Source: Halomonas sp. HL-93 (GTDB taxonomy: Bacteria; Pseudomonadota; Gammaproteobacteria; Pseudomonadales; Halomonadaceae). From it: 64,000 nt of DNA. The first letter of the stretch is position 1. The number at the start of each line of letters is the position of its first letter. Shown here one piece after another: positions 27,724 to 35,963 of the stretch. The notes beneath the pieces were generated by a model that saw only the letters and a list, made by a program, of their open reading frames with translations, had not been told where the DNA came from and made no database searches. The translations under genes and the position numbers were made by a program. Where the stretch lies: the NCBI RefSeq assembly GCF_900086985.1, contig NZ_LT593974.1:1612001-1676000 (forward strand), read 5' to 3'.

Positions 27724-27833
27724 CGACCAACATAAGTCGTCATCAATACATTCTTCCGGAAGGCCGCTGGCGGCCTTCCCATGGCGGTAGCGTGGCTAAA
27801 CGGGTATGGAACAAACAAGGAGCCGGAGCATGA
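27534..27833 (+). repeat. 300-bp exact direct repeat, copy B
   Basis: Identical partner of 26246..26545; spans the end of paralogue 2, the hairpin spacer and the start of paralogue 3. Confidence 0.9.
27758..27779. repeat. Hairpin 3 between array genes
   Basis: Third copy of the GGAAGGCCGC-TG-GCGGCCTTCC hairpin, between paralogues 2 and 3. Confidence 0.6.
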
Positions 27834-29005
27834 ACCCGACGGAACAGCAAGGTCACTATGCCGTGACCGCATTCCAGGCCGACGCCATTCCCCGCCAGGC
27901 GCCGCCGCCAGCAAAAAGCACGTGGAAAAAACTAGGCAGTAATTTGGACGTGGCCCGGCTACCTTGGGGAAATTATATCGGGATCAATCCTACCCTCTAT
28001 GAGTATGACAATGAGTGGTTTGAGGATTACCAGTACATGAAAGACGACTATTATGACTACGCCATGATTAATGAAGCGCGCTGGTCTAAGTTCGTTGATG
28101 AAGATATTAGCCTTCTTTACCGTTTTTTGCGCTTTTGGTTTGTGGTCATTTCTCACGGGTTTAGTTTTATAGGTGGGGGTGGGTACTTTGTTTTCGCTCT
28201 AGCCGTTATAACCTCGGTCGTTGGAGTGATCGCTCAATTCTTTTCTGCCACACCAGAATATCCACCGCTTATTTTGACATTTCCGCTTGGAGTGGCTGCA
28301 TTCTGCGGAGCAGCTACCATACTTCGAAGACTTTACGAGAAATACAGCATCCGCTTTTACAAAAGCAATAAAAACTGGTCAGACGATATCGCTTTTTGTC
28401 GGTGCACGGGTATGGTGAAGTCTTTCCAAGGTAACTTTCCTTTCTATGAATTCGATGCCTATATCGAAATGCGCGCTGATATGAAAGGCAACCAGTTCCA
28501 TAGCCTCAAGGTACGTCATCGCTATCCGCAGCACAGTAAAGACGAGCGCAACGGTCTACCGCTTGATTTCGATTTCCCGGCCGACGGGAGTATTGCCCAG
28601 TTATATGCCATGTGGGACATGCTTGGCCGCTATATGGATGTCAGCCATCCGTTGCCAGACATTCCCCGCCTGGAGCCGTTCCGTCATCTCGACCCCACCA
28701 CCAAGGCCTTCGATGAGGCGGGTAAGCGCGGTCGCCCGGCGACCTACTGGCGTGATCTCTACGCGAATGCCAGCGAGAAGGAACTGAAACAATGGCGCGA
28801 AGAGTACCGAAAAGTGGTCGACGCCGCGCCTTGGGGCAGCCGCCCGGATCTGATGGCCCAATCCGTGCCCGGTTATGGCGACAGCTATACCGCTGAGCCC
28901 GAAGACGTTAACGCCTACGGCCGCTTCCCCAACAAGTCGGACCGCTTCGTCGAGCGTGCTGAAGCAAAAGGCGCATCCCAGCAGAACAAACCCGACAATC
29001 ATTAA
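27830..29005 (+). CDS. Array paralogue 3: membrane protein, candidate T6SS immunity protein
   Basis: A ~391-residue third paralogue. The N-terminal 40 residues and the FLRFWFVVISHGFSFIGGGGYF helix match paralogue 2, while the next hydrophobic segments (FALAVITSVVGVIAQFF; LILTFPLGVAAFCGAATIL) differ. The C-terminal soluble domain is close to the other copies, but its tail (AEAKGASQQNKPDNH) is nearer to that of the chimeric gene at 24613. The start at 27830 uses the shared AAGGAG site. It ends the island; the next gene is on the other strand. Confidence 0.7.
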   Translation: MNPTEQQGHYAVTAFQADAIPRQAPPPAKSTWKKLGSNLDVARLPWGNYIGINPTLYEYDNEWFEDYQYMKDDYYDYAMINEARWSKFVDEDISLLYRFLRFWFVVISHGFSFIGGGGYFVFALAVITSVVGVIAQFFSATPEYPPLILTFPLGVAAFCGAATILRRLYEKYSIRFYKSNKNWSDDIAFCRCTGMVKSFQGNFPFYEFDAYIEMRADMKGNQFHSLKVRHRYPQHSKDERNGLPLDFDFPADGSIAQLYAMWDMLGRYMDVSHPLPDIPRLEPFRHLDPTTKAFDEAGKRGRPATYWRDLYANASEKELKQWREEYRKVVDAAPWGSRPDLMAQSVPGYGDSYTAEPEDVNAYGRFPNKSDRFVERAEAKGASQQNKPDNH

Positions 29006-29091
29006 CGGCACTGAATTAGCCGTTATCTACCTAATTCATTAAAAGGCCGCGAAGGGGCAGACGACAGCAAGGCTATAGTTGATGTATCTCA

Positions 29092-29709
29092 TCAATAGCG
29101 CCGCCGCCAACGCTGCCAGCCAATCATCAGCAGCTGCACAGGCAGGTAGACCACTACCGGCCACAGCAGCGTCAGCAGAAATAGATACAGCAACGGGTCC
29201 AGGCTGTCCTGGGGCTGGCCGAAGGGGCCGTGCACCCAGTTGATATTGCGCTCGGCTTCGGTGAGCAGGTAGCTTAATGGCACCACGATCCAGGTCAGCA
29301 GGGTCTGCCATAGTAGGGCGCGACGCGAGTAGCCCAGTTTCGCCACACCGATGCCCGCCACCAGCGGCAATACCACGTGGTAGAGCGACATGGCCCGCGC
29401 CATGGGCGGATGCTCGGGGTCGAACATATACTCGGTGCCGCCGATGGGGTGTACGCCGGTGAGCGCTGCCGTCGCCACATCCAGGCTCCATACGCTGCCG
29501 ACCAACGCCACCGCCAGCCACTGCATCGACATCAGGGTGCGGTGCTCCGCCCACAGCGCCACCAACAGCAGGAAGCTTGCCACGTTACATAGCCAGAAGA
29601 AGTTCTGGGCACCCAACAGCACCACATAGCTCGGTGCCCAGATCAGAATCCACAGTGTAAACGCCAGCTTTAGCCAACGCGGCACACCGCCTCCCGGGGA
29701 ATCGGCCAT
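29092..29709 (-). CDS. Polytopic membrane protein of unknown function
   Basis: A 205-residue protein with about six hydrophobic helices (near residues 14-32, 35-54, 62-84, 107-125, 133-148, 173-195) and a basic C-terminus WQRWRRRY. No family recognised. GGAG precedes the ATG. The stop-proximal region faces the T6SS array convergently. The SDR gene is 42 bases upstream on the same strand, so the two may be co-transcribed. Confidence 0.65.
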   Translation of the reverse strand: MADSPGGGVPRWLKLAFTLWILIWAPSYVVLLGAQNFFWLCNVASFLLLVALWAEHRTLMSMQWLAVALVGSVWSLDVATAALTGVHPIGGTEYMFDPEHPPMARAMSLYHVVLPLVAGIGVAKLGYSRRALLWQTLLTWIVVPLSYLLTEAERNINWVHGPFGQPQDSLDPLLYLFLLTLLWPVVVYLPVQLLMIGWQRWRRRY

Positions 29710-29751
29710 GGTCGTCTCCTTATCGGTGCGGAGTTTTTACGCTTGCACCGC

Positions 29752-30642
29752 TTACGTCTTAAGCTCATCCCGCCAGGAATGGCGCGGTGCGAAACCGACT
29801 AGGCGGCGCGCTTTCTCGATGCTATAGAAGGTCTCGAACTCGCCCATTTCGCGTTTGATTGGCACCTTTGGGTAGAAGCGCTCGATGACCTGGGGATTGG
29901 TCAAGCCCACCGATAGGTCGTCATTGGCGACGTTGAACACCTGGTAGCCCAGGCCGTCTGTCTTAAGGCAGCAATCCACCATCTGGCCCAGGTCGCGGGC
30001 GTCGATGTAGGCGAAAATATTGCGACGACGCAGGGCCGGGTCATCCATATAAGCCGGGAAGTTCTGGCGGTACTCGTGGGGCTCGATAACGTTGTTGATA
30101 CGCAGGCCGTAGATGTCGATGCCTGAGCGCGCGTGAAAGGAGCGGGCGGTGACTTCGTTGACCACCTTGCTCATCGCATAGCTGTCCTGGGGCACGGTGG
30201 GATGTTCTTCGTCGACCGGCAGATACTCGGGCTGCACCTCACCGTCGGCAAAACAGACGCCGTAGGTGGTCTCGCTGGAGGCAAAAACCACCTTGGGAAT
30301 GCCCAGCTTGGTGGCGGCATCCAGCACGTTGTATGTGCTCAGCGTATTGATACGGTAGGTCTCGTTATCCGGCCGGTGCAGGATGGCTGGAATGGCGGCG
30401 AAGTGAACAATGGCGTCGTAATGGGGCACACCGGTGCCTGGTTCCAGTTCGTCTATCCCGGCATAGGCATGGCAGGCGTTGAACACCTGGCCTGCATCGG
30501 TGAGGTCTGTCTTGAGAGTGGTAATGCCGGGCACGTCGGACGCTACCCAGTCCAGGTTGGTAACGCGGTGGCCCTGGTCGCGCAGATAGGCAGTCGCATG
30601 GCGGCCAGCTTTTCCGCTGCCTCCGGTGAATAAAAGGCGCAT
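29752..30642 (-). CDS. NAD(P)-dependent extended SDR (sugar epimerase/dehydrogenase)
   Basis: A 296-residue Rossmann-fold enzyme. The coenzyme loop FTGGSGKAG sits at residues 5-13, a conserved HFAAIPAI near 79, SSETTYG near 121, and the catalytic YAMSK near 154. The general pattern (NTLSTYNVLDAATKLGIPKVVFASS) is that of UDP-glucose-4-epimerase-like or uronate-dehydrogenase-like members. Substrate unknown; neighbours give no clear hint. Confidence 0.82.
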   Translation of the reverse strand: MRLLFTGGSGKAGRHATAYLRDQGHRVTNLDWVASDVPGITTLKTDLTDAGQVFNACHAYAGIDELEPGTGVPHYDAIVHFAAIPAILHRPDNETYRINTLSTYNVLDAATKLGIPKVVFASSETTYGVCFADGEVQPEYLPVDEEHPTVPQDSYAMSKVVNEVTARSFHARSGIDIYGLRINNVIEPHEYRQNFPAYMDDPALRRRNIFAYIDARDLGQMVDCCLKTDGLGYQVFNVANDDLSVGLTNPQVIERFYPKVPIKREMGEFETFYSIEKARRLVGFAPRHSWRDELKT

Positions 30643-30754
30643 AGGTAATCCTTAATGAGTGCAAGCTAACGATTAATGACATTCAACGTATCATGTCACC
30701 ATAGCAAACAATGCCTTAGCCCGCTGATTGCCATTGGGCGATGCCCCTCAATGC

Positions 30755-31519
30755 TTAAATTGCGTTGCGGAAACGCATCACCTGGCTGCCGTCGATGGGG
30801 TCGGCGAAGATGTCGGCGTAAACGCCAAAGGTCTGGCGTAGCCGGAAGGCCGTCAGCACCTCTTTAGGTGGTCCGCTATCGACCAGGCGGCCGCCGTCCA
30901 TGACGCCTATGCGGTCGCACTCAATGGCGTGGTTCAGGTCGTGCAAAGAGATAATCACCGTAACGGGAAGCTGCCTGACCAGCTCAAGGATCGACAGCTG
31001 GTGGCGGATGTCCAGATGGTTGGTCGGCTCGTCGAGCAGCAGAATTTTGGGCTGCTGCGCCAGGGCGCGGCCGATGTGCACACGCTGACGTTCACCGCCG
31101 GACAGCGTATGCCAAAGCCTATCGGCCATGTGGTGCATATCCACATCATGCAGCGCCCGCGTGACGATCGCCTCGTCCTGCTCGGACCAGGGGCGTAGCG
31201 CTGAAAGAAAGGGCGTCCGGCCCAGGGCCACGACGTCGTGCACCGTGATGCGGTCGGTGGTTTCCGCCTGCTGCTCCACCAGCGTCACCGAGCGGGCGAT
31301 ATCGCGCTGACGCATGCGCTCCATCGGGCTGTCATCCATCAGCACACGGCCCTGTTTCGGCTTACGCAGCCCGGCAAGCAGCCTGAGCAGGGTGGTTTTG
31401 CCCGAGCCGTTGGGGCCAATCAGGCCAAAGGTCTGGCGGGGCGGGATCGACAGCGACACGTCCGTCAGCAGTTGCGTGCCATGCACGGCCCAGTTGAGGT
31501 TTTCGGCGGTCAGTTTCAT
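30755..31519 (-). CDS. btuD: ABC transporter ATPase, cobalamin/cobinamide import
   Basis: A 254-residue ATPase with Walker A GPNGSGKTT (near residue 35), signature LSGGERQRVHIGRAL, Walker B ILLLDEPTNHLD and switch His in SLHDLNHA, of the FecE/BtuD type. Its ATG at 31519 overlaps the permease stop by four bases. It belongs to an importer operon controlled by a cobalamin riboswitch, so corrinoid uptake is the most likely role. The larger in-frame upstream extension overlaps the permease and is rejected. Confidence 0.9.
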   Translation of the reverse strand: MKLTAENLNWAVHGTQLLTDVSLSIPPRQTFGLIGPNGSGKTTLLRLLAGLRKPKQGRVLMDDSPMERMRQRDIARSVTLVEQQAETTDRITVHDVVALGRTPFLSALRPWSEQDEAIVTRALHDVDMHHMADRLWHTLSGGERQRVHIGRALAQQPKILLLDEPTNHLDIRHQLSILELVRQLPVTVIISLHDLNHAIECDRIGVMDGGRLVDSGPPKEVLTAFRLRQTFGVYADIFADPIDGSQVMRFRNAI

Positions 31520-32583
31520 CGGGCCCTCGTACCGCGGATCAGGATAAGGGCAAAGGCGGGCGCGCCGATCAGCGAGGTAATCACGCCGATGGGCAGCACC
31601 TGCCCGGCGACCAGAATGCGCGAGAGAACATCGGAGAAGATCAGAAATACCGCACCGGCCAGCGCCGTGGCGGGCACCAGCCGCGTGTGACGGCTGCCGA
31701 CAATAAAGCGCATGGCGTGGGGAATTACCAGACCGACAAAGCCGATCGCCCCGACCATCGAGACCATGACCGCGGTGACCAGTGCCATGGCGGTGATCAA
31801 GATACCGCGCACCGGACGCACCGAAATACCCATGGACGCGGCGCTGTCGGCACCAAAGGTAAAAGCGTCCAGCGCCCGCCGGTGCCAAAAGCAGATAGTC
31901 AACCCCATCAGCGCGGCGGGGATGGCCAGCACCACATCGTCCCAACGCACGCCGGATAGATTGCCCATCAGCCAAAACATAATGCCTCGCGCCTGCTCGG
32001 CGCTGGCCGATTTGGCGATGATAAAGGCGGTGAGCGCGTTGAACAGCTGCGACCCGGCAATCCCCGCCAGGATGATCGAGCCTGCGGCCTGCACGCCGCG
32101 CTCGCCACCGGTGCCGCTGCTGGCGGCATGGGCGAGCAGAATCACCAGACCAAACGCCAAGACTGCCCCGGCAAAGGCGCCGGCCGAGAGTGAAAGGGCG
32201 CCCGCGCCAAGCCCAGCCACGGACACCGACACGGCCCCCGTCGACGCCCCCGCAGAAATCCCCATCAGGTAAGGGTCGGCCAGCGGGTTGCGCAGCAGGG
32301 CCTGCAGGACTACGCCGGCTAGGGCAAGCCCGGTGCCGCAGCAGGCGGCCACGATGGCGCGGCTGAACCGGTAATTCCAGATAATCCCCGCGTCGATGCG
32401 GTCGACGGAGTAGTCCGCGCCAAACAACTGATTGGCGAGTACCTTGAGGATCGTCTCAATCGGAATCGAGGTTTCACCGATGGCGGTGCCCGCAATCAGC
32501 GCCGCCACTAGCACCACCGGCGTTATCCAAAGCCAGCGTAACCAATCGCCCGTCGGGAATGACCGTATAAGCGCGATGCTCAT
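31516..32583 (-). CDS. btuC: FecCD-type ABC permease, cobalamin/cobinamide import
   Basis: A 355-residue inner-membrane permease with about ten hydrophobic helices. It carries the FecCD hallmarks: LRNPLADPYLMGISAGASTGA near residues 95-115, GSIILAGIAGSQLFNALTAF, and GAIGFVGLVIPHAMRFIVGSRHTRLVPATAL near 275-305. It pairs with the ATPase gene by ATGA overlap and follows the binding-protein gene by 37 bases. Confidence 0.92.
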   Translation of the reverse strand: MSIALIRSFPTGDWLRWLWITPVVLVAALIAGTAIGETSIPIETILKVLANQLFGADYSVDRIDAGIIWNYRFSRAIVAACCGTGLALAGVVLQALLRNPLADPYLMGISAGASTGAVSVSVAGLGAGALSLSAGAFAGAVLAFGLVILLAHAASSGTGGERGVQAAGSIILAGIAGSQLFNALTAFIIAKSASAEQARGIMFWLMGNLSGVRWDDVVLAIPAALMGLTICFWHRRALDAFTFGADSAASMGISVRPVRGILITAMALVTAVMVSMVGAIGFVGLVIPHAMRFIVGSRHTRLVPATALAGAVFLIFSDVLSRILVAGQVLPIGVITSLIGAPAFALILIRGTRAR

Positions 32584-32620
32584 CAGCGAAGGGACATGAA
32601 CATGTTAGTCAAAAGAGCCA

Positions 32621-33634
32621 TTAGTCAAAGGACATCTCTGATAGTGCCTCGGCCAGGGTTTCAAGGCCGTACAGGGTCCGCATGGTGGCGCTCATGGCAT
32701 GGGCATCCATTTCCACGATGCGGTCGTTCTTGACCGCCGACATTTCGCGGGTCACCGGGTCGTTTTGTAGAAACTCGCGCTTGGTCTCTACATCGTCGGC
32801 AGGAAACCGGCGGCGATCCATGGTGGCGATAACCAATACATCGGGGTCCGCCTGGGCGACCGTTTCCCAGCCAATGGTGGGCCATTCTTCATCGGAGTCA
32901 ACCACGTTACGAATGCCCAGTTTATCCATCATATAGCCCGGTGCACCCAATCGGCCTGCGATGAACGGGTCGGCTTCGAGTTCGGTGGAGGAGAACCAGA
33001 AGGCGGCGGAGAGATCGTCCGGAAGATCCAGGCTACCGGCAAGTTCGATAGCCTCTGATTCACGGGTCTTGAGGTCGTCTACCAGGGTGTCGCCAGCGTC
33101 CTGAACGTCATAGATCTCGGCCAGTTCGGTCACCCCTTTATAGATGGAGTCGGACGAAAAGGCCGCTGTCCGCGTGCCGTCGCCGCCGGTCGAGTTATCT
33201 TTGGTGTCGCAGTCGGCGGGCATCACGTAGGTGTCGATGCCCAGCTCATGAAACTGATCGCGGGTGGCCACGCTGCCGCTGGGGCCGATATGCCACTCGT
33301 ATTGAATGGCCACCAGGTCCGGGCGTTTATTTACTACCGATTCAAAACTCGGGTCATCATCGGCAAGCCGCTCGATTTCCGCGTTGGCGTCCTCAAACTC
33401 AGGCAATACAGGATTGAACCAGACCGAGGTGCCGTTGACCTTGTCGGCCAACCCGAGCGAGTAGAGAATTTCGGTGGCCGATTGCCCGACGGTGATGGTC
33501 CGCTCCGGGGGCGAGTCCACGCTGATCTCTACGCCGCAGTTGGTTAGCGTAAGCGGGTAGTCGGTGGAGGCGTAAGACGCCTGTGCAAAGCCAACAGCGC
33601 TCGCGGCGATGGCCGTGGTCAATCTCAACATCAT
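32621..33634 (-). CDS. btuF: Periplasmic corrinoid-binding protein of the ABC importer
   Basis: A 337-residue class III (TroA-like) binding protein. The signal peptide covers residues 1-23 (MMLRLTTAIAASAVGFAQASYA). Then come the typical RTITVGQSATEILYSLGLADKV, PDLVAIQYEW, IDTYVMP and WPTIGWETVAQADPDVLVIA. The start at 33634 is set by GGGAG at 5-base spacing; the upstream in-frame stretch lies in the riboswitch region. It could bind iron chelates by family alone, but the riboswitch argues for a corrinoid. Confidence 0.88.
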   Translation of the reverse strand: MMLRLTTAIAASAVGFAQASYASTDYPLTLTNCGVEISVDSPPERTITVGQSATEILYSLGLADKVNGTSVWFNPVLPEFEDANAEIERLADDDPSFESVVNKRPDLVAIQYEWHIGPSGSVATRDQFHELGIDTYVMPADCDTKDNSTGGDGTRTAAFSSDSIYKGVTELAEIYDVQDAGDTLVDDLKTRESEAIELAGSLDLPDDLSAAFWFSSTELEADPFIAGRLGAPGYMMDKLGIRNVVDSDEEWPTIGWETVAQADPDVLVIATMDRRRFPADDVETKREFLQNDPVTREMSAVKNDRIVEMDAHAMSATMRTLYGLETLAEALSEMSFD

Positions 33635-33707
33635 GTACACTCCCGTGCATGATGAGCTCCGCATCCGGACAGAAAACACTGACCGAGCCACTTCGCTCAA
33701 TGTAAGT

Positions 33708-33895
33708 TATGTCGGCAGTTCTCCTGACTGACGGGTCTTGGCTAGCTCGCCTTCCCAGACGCTGTGTCCAGTGGCATCAAAGAGCATCGCTCGCCGCCTA
33801 CAGTTGCGGGGGCAGTTCCGTTTCGCGGCAAGCCGCGGCGGATTCTCTATTAAGTTCCGGCTGGAACACCGACGTTAGCCATTCTAGGTGGCAGG
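33708..33895 (-). ncRNA. Cobalamin riboswitch controlling btuFCD
   Basis: Read on the minus strand, the hallmarks appear in order: TAGAGAATCCG (near 33845), CTGCCCCCGCAACTGTA (33815-33799), GATGCCACTG (33769-33775), GGGAAGGC (near 33755) and the B12 box AGTCAGGAGAACTGCC (33729-33714). The B12 box lies about 80 bases from the btuF ATG, so the expression platform sits between them. Cobalamin binding should turn off the importer. Confidence 0.93.
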
Positions 33896-33945
33896 TGGAT
33901 AGCGAACAACACAAAGCCTAAGGATCTTATGAAACCCCGCCATAA

Positions 33946-33969
33946 AAGTAATGTTATAACATATTACTT
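33946..33969. promoter_or_regulatory. AT-rich palindrome, possible Zur-like operator
   Basis: AAGTAAT, GTTATAAC and ATTACTT form a near-perfect inverted repeat (a two-base offset on one side) in the divergent btuF/chelatase gap. The GTTATAAC core recalls Zur and related Fur-family sites. Which regulator binds, if any, is unknown. Confidence 0.35.
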
Positions 33970-34047
33970 CAAAAGCGTTTAAAAATCCAGCGGCATTCTT
34001 AGCGTCAGCTGATATACGCCTTCGCTAAGTTAATAGCTTGTAACAAA

Positions 34048-34078
34048 TTGGCCTCGCCGCCATGCCTTCCTCTATACT
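34048..34078 (+). promoter_or_regulatory. Weak candidate promoter for the second cob operon
   Basis: TATACT at 34073-34078 is a good -10 element; TTGGCC at 34048 is a poor -35 at an overlong 19-base spacing. It lies about 165 bases before the chelatase start and just before a small open frame at 34106. Confidence 0.25.
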
Positions 34079-34105
34079 GACCCCCTCTTATAGCCCCACT
34101 TCTTT

Positions 34106-34249
34106 ATGAATGGTTTTATTATCACTCAGCTAGCTACCATGAATAATATTCAAGTCTCACGCTCCCCAGATCAGTTGGCTAATAGTGGTCAGTTGGCTCA
34201 GGGTGACCGGTTAGTGGGCTTGGCCAGCACGGGAGGTGCCGGTGAGTGA
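34106..34249 (+). CDS. Possible 47-residue leader peptide overlapping the chelatase start
   Basis: ATG at 34106 opens a 47-codon frame (MNGFIITQLATMNNIQ ... STGGAGE) that ends in TGA at 34247-34249, eight bases past the chelatase GTG. Such overlap would allow translational coupling. There is no clear ribosome site before either of its two ATGs, and the composition is not distinctive, so it may be chance. Confidence 0.22.
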   Translation: MNGFIITQLATMNNIQVSRSPDQLANSGQLAQGDRLVGLASTGGAGE

Positions 34250-35963
34250 GTTTCCCTTTGCGGCGGTGGTTGGCCAGGAGGCGCTGAAAACTGCGCTGAT
34301 TCTTAATGCCATAAATCCGCGTATCGGCGGGGTGCTGGTTAGTGGGCCAAGAGGCAGCGCCAAGTCGACCTTGGCGCGGGCTCTGGCCGCTATTTTACCT
34401 GGCGATAGCGACGGGCAGCGTGCTCCTTTTGTGACTCTGCCGCTGGGCGCCAGCGAAGACAGGCTGGTCGGCAGTCTGGATCTACAGAAGGTGCTGGCAA
34501 ATGGCGAAGCCACCTTTCATGCCGGGCTGCTCGCTAAAGCCGACGGTGGGGTGCTGTATGTGGACGAGGTCAATCTGCTGCCGGATACCCTGGTCGATTT
34601 GCTGCTGGATGTGGCCGCCAGCGGAACGAACATCGTCGAGCGCGACGGCATCAGCCATTCCCACCCGGCGCGCTTCAGCCTGATTGGCACCATGAACCCG
34701 GATGAAGGCGAGCTTCGCCCGCAGCTGCTGGATCGTTTTGGGCTTTGTATCGAGCAGGCCGCGAGCATCAGCGTCGAGGAACGTATTGCCATCGTCCAGC
34801 AGCGCGAAGCCTTCGACCGCGACCCTGCGGGGGCGGCCCGTGGCTTCGAGGAGGCCCAGGCCGCACTGACCGAGCAGATTCATCAGGCGCAGCGTCAGCT
34901 CGCCGAGGTCACAACCCCGTCTTGGGTGTACCAGACCATCGCCTCACGCTGCGAAGCGGCCGGGGTGGAAGGGCTGCGCGCGGATGTCACCTGGCACCGC
35001 GCCGCTCGTGCCCACGCCGCCTGGCGCGGCGCTGGCGAGGTGACGCAACAGGATATCGATACCGTTGAACCCTGGGTGCTGGACCATCGGCGTACCCAAC
35101 CGCCCGAGCAAACCCCGCCGTCTTCGCCGCCGCCGAAGGCACCGCCTTCGAGAGGCGAGGGTGGTTCGTCATCAACGACTACTGCGTCGACCGGCGGATC
35201 ATCCGAGCAGCGCAGCGAACAGGGGCAGTGGGGCGCGATGCCGCCCCAGGCTCAGTCAACCATCCAGCAGGCGGCGCCTGAACTGGCGAATACGCCAAAC
35301 GGTTTTGGTCAGGCGAAAACGGCGATGACTTCGGCGTCCGGTGAAAAAGGGCAGGTATCAGGCAAGGGGCGCTCGCGGACTGAAACGTCTCGCCTGGACG
35401 GCTTTGCCACCCTGATCGCCAACCGCGGCCAGTGGCCCTGGCGAACGCTTAAAATGCGCAAGACACAGGCCGGGCAGCCAAGGGCGCATCTGGTGTTGCT
35501 GGATACCTCCGGCTCTACCCTGGGGCAGCGCCTGCTGGGCCAGGCTAAGGGGCTAGTAGAATCGCTGGTGCGCCAGGCCTACGCGGCACGCGAACAGGTC
35601 GCCGTCGTCGGGTTCGGCAACGGCGGCGTGGTGCCGCTGCTCTCCCGGCAACGTGCGCCCAAGCGCGTACAGGCGGCCCTGGAGGCCGCCACCGGTGGTG
35701 GCGGCACACCGCTGCGCGAGGCGGTGATCGAGGCCAAACGCCTGATCCATCAGTGGCAGCGACGCGAGCCCGGGCTGCATATTCGTACCTATCTGATTAC
35801 CGACGGCCGTACCCGCGAATCCGTCGCCGACCTTGGCCCGCTGGGCGACTGTGTCCTGCTGGATACCGAGTCATCGAAAATCAAGCGCGGCCAGGGCGCT
35901 CGCATCGCCCAGCAACTTGGGGCGCGCTACGCGACACCTTTTTCTGGACAGGAAACGCCATGA
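34242..35963 (+). CDS. ChlI-ChlD fused chelatase subunit (AAA+ plus VWA), cobaltochelatase partner of CobN
   Basis: A 573-residue protein. The N-terminal AAA+ ATPase has Walker A GPRGSAKST at residues 35-43 and Walker B GVLYVDEVNLL near 105. A Pro/Ser/Gly-rich low-complexity linker spans ~285-390. The C-terminal von Willebrand A domain has the MIDAS DTSGS at 421-425. It resembles the fused magnesium-chelatase I/D subunits that work with CobN in Pseudomonas relatives in place of CobS-CobT. The GTG at 34242 is five bases after GGAGG, better than GTG at 34236. It overlaps cobO by ATGA. Confidence 0.88.
   Translation: MSEFPFAAVVGQEALKTALILNAINPRIGGVLVSGPRGSAKSTLARALAAILPGDSDGQRAPFVTLPLGASEDRLVGSLDLQKVLANGEATFHAGLLAKADGGVLYVDEVNLLPDTLVDLLLDVAASGTNIVERDGISHSHPARFSLIGTMNPDEGELRPQLLDRFGLCIEQAASISVEERIAIVQQREAFDRDPAGAARGFEEAQAALTEQIHQAQRQLAEVTTPSWVYQTIASRCEAAGVEGLRADVTWHRAARAHAAWRGAGEVTQQDIDTVEPWVLDHRRTQPPEQTPPSSPPPKAPPSRGEGGSSSTTTASTGGSSEQRSEQGQWGAMPPQAQSTIQQAAPELANTPNGFGQAKTAMTSASGEKGQVSGKGRSRTETSRLDGFATLIANRGQWPWRTLKMRKTQAGQPRAHLVLLDTSGSTLGQRLLGQAKGLVESLVRQAYAAREQVAVVGFGNGGVVPLLSRQRAPKRVQAALEAATGGGGTPLREAVIEAKRLIHQWQRREPGLHIRTYLITDGRTRESVADLGPLGDCVLLDTESSKIKRGQGARIAQQLGARYATPFSGQETP

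Noticed and set aside
29092..30642. The membrane protein and SDR gene as part of the T6SS island or of the B12 importer operon
   Set aside because: They are on the strand opposite to the T6SS genes, and a 112-base gap separates them from btuD; no functional link was seen.
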